Assembly: GCA_030568195.1 (NCBI GenBank)
Contig: JAJLTO010000012.1
Span: 434,001 to 498,000, forward strand
Direction of reading: 5' to 3'
DNA: 64,000 nucleotides
DNA from: Dipodascopsis uninucleata var. uninucleata
Taxonomy: Eukaryota; Ascomycota; Lipomycetes; Lipomycetales; Lipomycetaceae
The position numbers were made by a program, and so were the translations under genes. Shown in pieces: positions 58,350 to 64,000 of this stretch. Positions within the stretch are counted from its first letter, which is position 1. Every line of letters starts with the position of its first letter. The notes beneath the pieces were generated by a model. That model saw only the letters and a program-made list of their open reading frames with translations, searched no databases and was not told where the DNA came from.

Positions 58350-61300
58350 GATTCGTTTAATTCTTCTCGATAGAATAGTCGTGACCGCCAACGCTGAAAA
58401 TTCTATACTCTGTAGGAAAGAAAAGCAATTATGCAGAAATTGGACAATATCGGATTTGATATATTAATATAACGAATTTATCGATTATATGATGTTCGAA
58501 TGAGCCTAGCAGTAGCGATGTAATCTATGTCTTGATGATCAAATCTCTGAACTTCAAATAACTCGTCAATAATTGAAAACAAACACAACTTCAAAGATAA
58601 AATTAAATAACGTCTTCAGTGCTCGAGCTGCGGAAAAGATGCAACAATTTTAATTGATACCTTTCTAATCCACAGATAACATTGCTCTATTCCACTGTTC
58701 GATGTAACTGACCTTTCCCCTTTCTGGATCAACTTTTATTAGACAAAGTTTGCTTCCTAACCAAGTAGTATCGCGATTCTATTCTTCACAGCTAACGAGA
58801 AGTAAGTATCCTAGAGAAAACTGATTGCAAAAGGATACAAATGCGTGCTCTTCTCGATTTCGTTGCTGAAAAAATACGGTTATGCCTTTTGAGCCAAAAT
58901 TTTCGATACCCAATTGTCACGGAACGAAGTAGCTCTCCCTTAATTCGACTAACCTTCTAGGACACTGTATATATAGTACTCCTAAAACTAAAACCCAATG
59001 GTAACAACAATTAAGATACCCCTAAAAGAATAAAGCACCTTGTTAATAAAAAATGGCTTCTAGCAAATATAGCTACACGGAAGTAAAACCCAGGCCCATC
59101 TATCTATATAGCTCCGTTCCAAGCATCTACCACTATAATCTCCACAAAACGCCACTCAACACTCACCACTTATCTATTACTTGTAGATAAAAAAAACCAA
59201 GAGCACTATTCGTTTGAGTAAATTTACCGAACAGCTTCTCTATATAAAGAGTACTAATACGGTGCGTGGTGGCGATACGTCTACTTTTGTCGTACAATAT
59301 AAGTAAAAAGCACGAGGCAAAAGCGAGGTGTATTAAGTTGACTGTAAACGAAAGCGTTCTGCGCTTCCTTTATTTTCACTCAGGTTCCTCTGAACCTTTT
59401 TCGTGGCGAATTGCCGTTTCTATAATCTCTCGCAAAATATAAATATATTATAAGAACCGAATGCCAATTTATTGGGGGAGGGGGGGCGGGACAAAGACGT
59501 ACGCTGGTGAAATCGGTACCGAGTGAATTGCGGTTGGCTGTTGTAGCGCTTGTATAATTTACCGACGTGCGCAGCGGCGTATAGAGTAATTAAGAGCAAA
59601 TTGCTATAATATTAAAATACCGCGATATATAAGTGTATTGATAGCAAACAGCTCGGAAATCTCGTTTTATTTCTATTTGCCTTCTTTCTATAAAATATCC
59701 AGTAAAATAGAAGCTGCAATAGAATATAGATCAATTGTGCTGTCTAAATTCTATGTATGAATCTATCTCTGTCTAAGTGAAGATGCACCAAAACGAATAT
59801 ACAGGATACTATATATGCGTACGAGTGTAACAAATATATCTACATATAAATATATATTCGTATAGAAGTATGGTACTACGCACGTAAATGGTCTACATCT
59901 AGTGCTACTTTCTGTCATTTATTATTCCATTTTATACTTCTCACGATAGGTACTAGGTACTATCTACCACACTATGAGAAAAGAGGGACTATTATTATCC
60001 GAAGGCAAATACAGAAAGCAGTGATTTAGAGGACTGTGTCGTAAATGTCAAACAGAATCACATTTGAAACCTCAATATGAAACAACGCGTGTATATCATG
60101 CTGCGGAAATGGTAAGTTTTCTTATTACGGTCATACAGAAAGACTCTGCGCGCTTGCTCGTAATGAGATACGGAAGAAAGTTTAACATGCTAAATAGCCA
60201 CAATGAAGGCTTAAGACGGCTAGCGCCTGAACACTGACTGCAGTGTGATCATAGACTCTATTTCCTATAAGAATAATACGCACACACGTTGATTACGCAT
60301 TAGCATATCCGACTAGTATGAGGGATATTTAATATCTGAGGGTATGTAACCCTTTGCATAGCCCCGATGGCCTAGAGCTCCATTGTGTTATAGTTTCAAA
60401 CATTTTATCTGCTTGTACCTGTACCTAAATAACAGACCGGGTAATAGCATGACCCTAGTGTTAGAAGAAGGCTCGGCTAAGATTATATGTCGATATTAAG
60501 ATAACTCAAGAGGCTAACAGACTACGATGAGCTGGTGACAGGAAGAAGCGAAAGATGATGGATTATAGAAGATTTCAGCGTAGATATGTGCAGGCATATT
60601 GGCATATGGGTGTGTACTTACCTCGGCACTAATTGGATATCAAGAAACTCCTACTATTAGATCGGTAACAGGTAATGACGGTCACGCTGTATTGGAAGCA
60701 TTCCCTGCTGCGACTTTGGTTTCAAAGACTGTCAGACGTAGTCAAAAAAGCTTACAGACGTAGAAGATTGAAAAATGTTTAGTATATCGGCCGACATACC
60801 GTACTTGATTTCTGTCATAGAAGACGTACAAAGCTTAGACGTACGAAGCTTAGAGAGAGTAGAGAATAATATAAGGTTTCAAACAAGCTTTTAGAATGCA
60901 TAAGATAAATGGTCAATTAAGCAGTGCCTCGGTGTGGCACCGAACGCTACTACTATTTTACATATATTAATCGGGTATACTAAGTTTGAGTTTTTGGGTA
61001 GCGTTTTATAGCCGTTTTCGATCCGACTGGATAGAGTCGGCGTAGGATCAAATTTTGTTGAGTAAATGAGCTCTAATAAACACTAGCATTTTGAATTCAT
61101 GACATATAGGGTCGAAATCTTTATGGGATCGAAGCTGCAAAAGTTATAAGCTGCATGCTCTTTGGTATCATCATTTACTGTTTAATCCTCGTAATCAAGC
61201 TAGACTGCAAGACGTTGATCTATTTCTCCATTGCTAGGCAGGACAAACTTGGTAGGTAACGTAGCAAGTAACGTGTACAGCAGTAATAGATAACCTACAA

Positions 61301-62631
61301 TAATTTCTAGGAGAGAAATTATTGTTACTCATTACTTATCACTTGCAATATAGAGGCTGTTACTACAAGCTAGTATGAGAACCTGGGTACGGTGATAAAA
61401 AATGATAAGATATAGTGTTATTGTTACCTGAGCTCCTCCTGCAGCCACATGTTTTTATCATTATAGGAGTATAGGGTCTGCGCCTCTTTCTATTAATTAA
61501 CTATTTATTCATTTAAATTTTTTATTGCTTGTGTATCTGGGTTATGCTTATATGATGGCTGGCTGCTATTCATATATATTAATACCGACAATACAGTAAG
61601 TAGACTTCAAATTGCCATCGCGAATAATGTGACCTGACAAATTCGTCACTAAGTGTTGACATGTGGTGACTATTCATAAGTAATTTTGTTCTGTCATCTG
61701 AAAGTAAGTAACTCGCTTATACCTCAGATAAGTGCAATAAGAGTAATCTGTTGTCATTCCCCGCTGTCTCTCATACATGCCATGCTTCTGCCGCTGTTTC
61801 ATAACCTTTCCCTTGCATTCTGCCTACAGCGGTGTACATGTACAAAACTCTCATCCCACTATTAATCATTTTATCCTATTGTAGATGTGGGTCAATATGA
61901 GCCCCATGTTCTGCGGCGTGTAACGTTTCTTGTTGCGCGTTCTCATTCGTGATTATAACTAGCGCGACATAGCGCGCGTCAGAGTTCACATTCAATCACT
62001 GAAAAGAATACATCTCGAGGCTCAGATTGCTTCGTTACCGATTTAAACCTCAGAAGGAGTTTGGGGCTATTTCACTGGTAGAAAATAAATCACCCACAGT
62101 AGACTTGGAAGCGATAAATAGAGCAATGGGTGGGTCATACATGGCAAGATATGCTGCTTCAATAGTGAGTCAACCGTTTTGGTAGTTAGCTCTGTTATTG
62201 ATCTAGCAAATTCGCTCGCAGAGAGCAGTATCTTTAACCAAGATCTCATCAGTATTTTCATACATTTAATGCTACCTTTCACACTCATGGTAGATACTGA
62301 TGCTCTCATGAGATCCAGGCAATCAACAATCGTTGCACCTATGACTACTTGCAGATTCTGACTACGAATGGTGAAGCAATACGTGCTTTCTCTTGCTGTC
62401 AAAAGAAGTTTATTGCCTAACTGTGGTTTGTAAATTAAGAGCCCGATGGAAATTTTATTCCCTCCTGAATATAGCTCTTCTGACTGTGGACATGTATCTA
62501 TGTCTTGGTAAGATCTTTTTTACAAAGGAGACTGCCAGATTTAAAGAAAAGCAGAATATTCTATACTCATAACACAAACGTAAATCTCATTATGTATTGT
62601 ACTATTATCAAGTCATGGCCATATATAAAAT
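58350..62631. other. Long intergenic region with a G-rich tract
   Basis: More than 4 kb with no supported gene. A purine tract, five G, A, seven G, C, three G, lies at 59474-59490 in otherwise AT-rich DNA. A minus-strand frame at 62067-62402 (111 residues) shows no family resemblance and overlaps an open frame on plus, so I do not call it. A GATGGCCTAGAGC stretch near 60366 resembles a tRNA 5' part, but no matching TPsiC arm follows. Confidence 0.5.
59474..59490 (+). repeat. G-quadruplex-capable G tract
   Basis: The tract GGGGGAGGGGGGGCGGG can be read as four runs of at least three G with loops of one to two bases, the usual pattern for a G-quadruplex. It stands alone in an AT-rich intergenic region. 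Folding in vivo is not shown. Confidence 0.6.
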
Positions 62632-64000
62632 TTATTCAGACAGTCCTTTGATCAACTCATAAACGGCATAAGCGCCTGGATCTGGAGGTAAAATAGATTT
62701 GGATTCTAGACCACCAACGTAGGTCGCGCGACCCAGCTTTGGCTGAAGCTTTCGGGTTCCCTCGGCTGCCTCAAAAGCAGCGTTACAGGCACTTTGGATA
62801 TCATAGGTCTGAAGCGCATTAGCATATGGAATCATAACATCCATAACTGTTCGGTCGCCTTGCTTCGCAGGAGTATGTGCCCTTAAAGAATTTAGAGCAA
62901 ACAGCGTAGCTTCGCCAAGAATTTGCGTTATAGATTTTGAATTCACTTCATAATTCGCTGCTGAAGCTTTCAGCGCATTAAAAAATGCTGCAAAGAATAT
63001 ACCAAATACTGCACCGAGAGTACCACCCATCTTATCCTCTGTGATATCTACAATTTTACTGACGACAGCTAAAAGAGAGCCAGAGTCTGCAACTCCGTTC
63101 TCCATTGCCTCAAGTAATGCTCGAGCACCCGCTTCAATTGTTGTTCCGCAATCACCATCACCCATAACTGTATCCCATTCGGTCAGCTGAGGCTCATTTT
63201 CAATAATATTTTGGGCAGCTTTTCGGAGTTTCCTCTTCAACATCTCGGGATCGACAACTAAATCGACTGTATACTCAGGCTTTTCTGTACTGTCCTCATC
63301 TCTCATAGTAATACTTTCTCCAAATGAGAAGGTTTTTGGCCAGCATAGAGCATCAGTATCAGCATCAAAAAATCCTATGATGTCGCTTTCAGTCAAGCCA
63401 GAGAGTTTGGAAGTATAGGTACAATTGAGCAAGCTGATCGAGAACCCTGGTGCATTCAAAGAAGTCATCAGTGTACCGGCTACTACTCTAATAGGTGGCA
63501 TTCCGAAACTGTTCTTAAGTGTATCGATTACGACTTGTGTAATAGCTCTAATCTCAAGGGTGGAGACGCCTCCAAGGTTGTTGATTACGAGGACAATTTG
63601 GTCATTTGTCGGATCAAATGGCAAATATGCTCTATCGAGATCACTAGAATCAATAAGATATCGTAACATCTCCTGGATCAGAGTGTCGATGGGCGGAATA
63701 GGAGAAACGGATCGGGCACCAGGTTCATTGTGGATTCCCATTCCAATTTCACAAGTTTTGTCGTCAAGAGCACCATATGCAGTCGATCTACCAGGTACGT
63801 GACAGTGATCAAGTCCAGCACTAACAGTAACCAAACTTTGGGAAAGAGCATGACCTAGACTCGCAGTAGTCTCAAATGATGCACCGGCTGAGGCGCAGGA
63901 GCCGAGGATCTTGTCCACTAACAATCTATTTAGCTCTCTATTATTCTCAATAGTTTAAAGATCGTATAGAATATTTACTTACTTATGATAGTTCCACACA
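62632..64000 (-). CDS. Dihydroxyacetone kinase, 5' part beyond the window
   Basis: Phosphorylates dihydroxyacetone with ATP; the cytosolic enzyme of glycerol and methylglyoxal-related metabolism. The stop is at 62632 and the main exon runs to about 63937. An acceptor ATAG precedes A GAG CTA AAT at 63937, and a GTAAGT donor lies at 63982-63977, giving a possible 45-nt intron; the first exon segment is therefore uncertain and the true start lies right of the window. Visible parts are the end of the DhaK domain (GLDHCHVPGR, GMGIHNEPG) and the whole DhaL ATP-binding domain (MGDGDCGTTIEAG, KMGGTLGAVFGIF, GDRTVMDVM, GRATYVGG, PPDPGAYAVY). The substrate-binding His of DhaK would be encoded outside. 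About 435 of an expected 590 residues are seen. Some conserved DhaK residues before DHC differ from other fungi. Confidence 0.88.

Noticed and set aside
60361-60440. Possible tRNA gene beginning GCCCCGATGGCCTAGAGC
   Set aside because: The expected downstream B box and closing acceptor stem are absent.
62067-62402. A 111-codon frame on minus downstream of the dihydroxyacetone kinase
   Set aside because: No family resemblance, an overlapping open frame on plus, and no plausible splice partners found.
1-64000. Transposons, retroelements, CRISPR arrays, rRNA
   Set aside because: No transposase, reverse transcriptase or integrase motif, no long terminal or inverted repeats and no regularly spaced direct repeats beyond the short ones listed were seen.

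Overview
The window reads as nuclear DNA of a fungus, most probably an ascomycete. The recognisable proteins match fungal families (Nup192, Dma1, Stp-type zinc-finger factor, Arl3, Dug3, Sur1, a Gal4-type Zn2Cys6 factor). Introns are short (45-255 nt) with GT...AG ends and CTAAC/CTAAT-like branch sites, and most lie at the extreme 5' end of the reading frame. An AKTIP/FTS gene, part of the endosome-dynein adaptor, argues for a filamentous or dimorphic lineage rather than a reduced budding yeast; the species cannot be named from this sequence. I find 21 protein genes, one cut by the right edge, and no rRNA, convincing tRNA, CRISPR array, retroelement or DNA transposon.

Layout. 1-12 kb: an aldo/keto reductase and the large nucleoporin Nup192, both on the minus strand, flanked by long non-coding DNA. 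12-28 kb: a Dma1/Chfr-type FHA-RING ligase, an unknown small protein, an intronless ring-opening amidohydrolase (cyanuric acid hydrolase/barbiturase family), an Stp-type amino-acid-signalling factor with a newly placed first exon, a 5.4 kb gene-poor stretch, and a low-complexity unknown protein. 28-41 kb is a dense housekeeping block with alternating strands: RPL19, a five-exon MEI4-like meiotic gene, TPI1, MAS2 (MPP alpha), an SLX8-like SUMO-targeted ligase, RCM1/NSUN5, ARL3/ARFRP1 and DUG3. 41-64 kb: a ferric reductase, AKTIP/FTS, UNG1, a Gal4-type regulator followed by an MFS sugar transporter, a Sur1-type mannosyltransferase and a dihydroxyacetone kinase, with gaps of 1-4 kb.

Gene models were rebuilt by hand from splice sites, frame and family homology; the ones given as joins have total lengths divisible by three. 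Several annotated starts are downstream of a longer open frame because that frame begins with a non-ATG codon. Most neighbours are functionally unrelated. Two contexts may be meaningful: the Gal4-type factor beside a sugar transporter, and a cluster of GATA-factor sites upstream of the nitrogen-releasing amidohydrolase. Telomere-repeat-like TTAGGG boxes recur in many promoters, including four AACCCT-type boxes spaced exactly 10 bp apart between NUP192 and DMA1.
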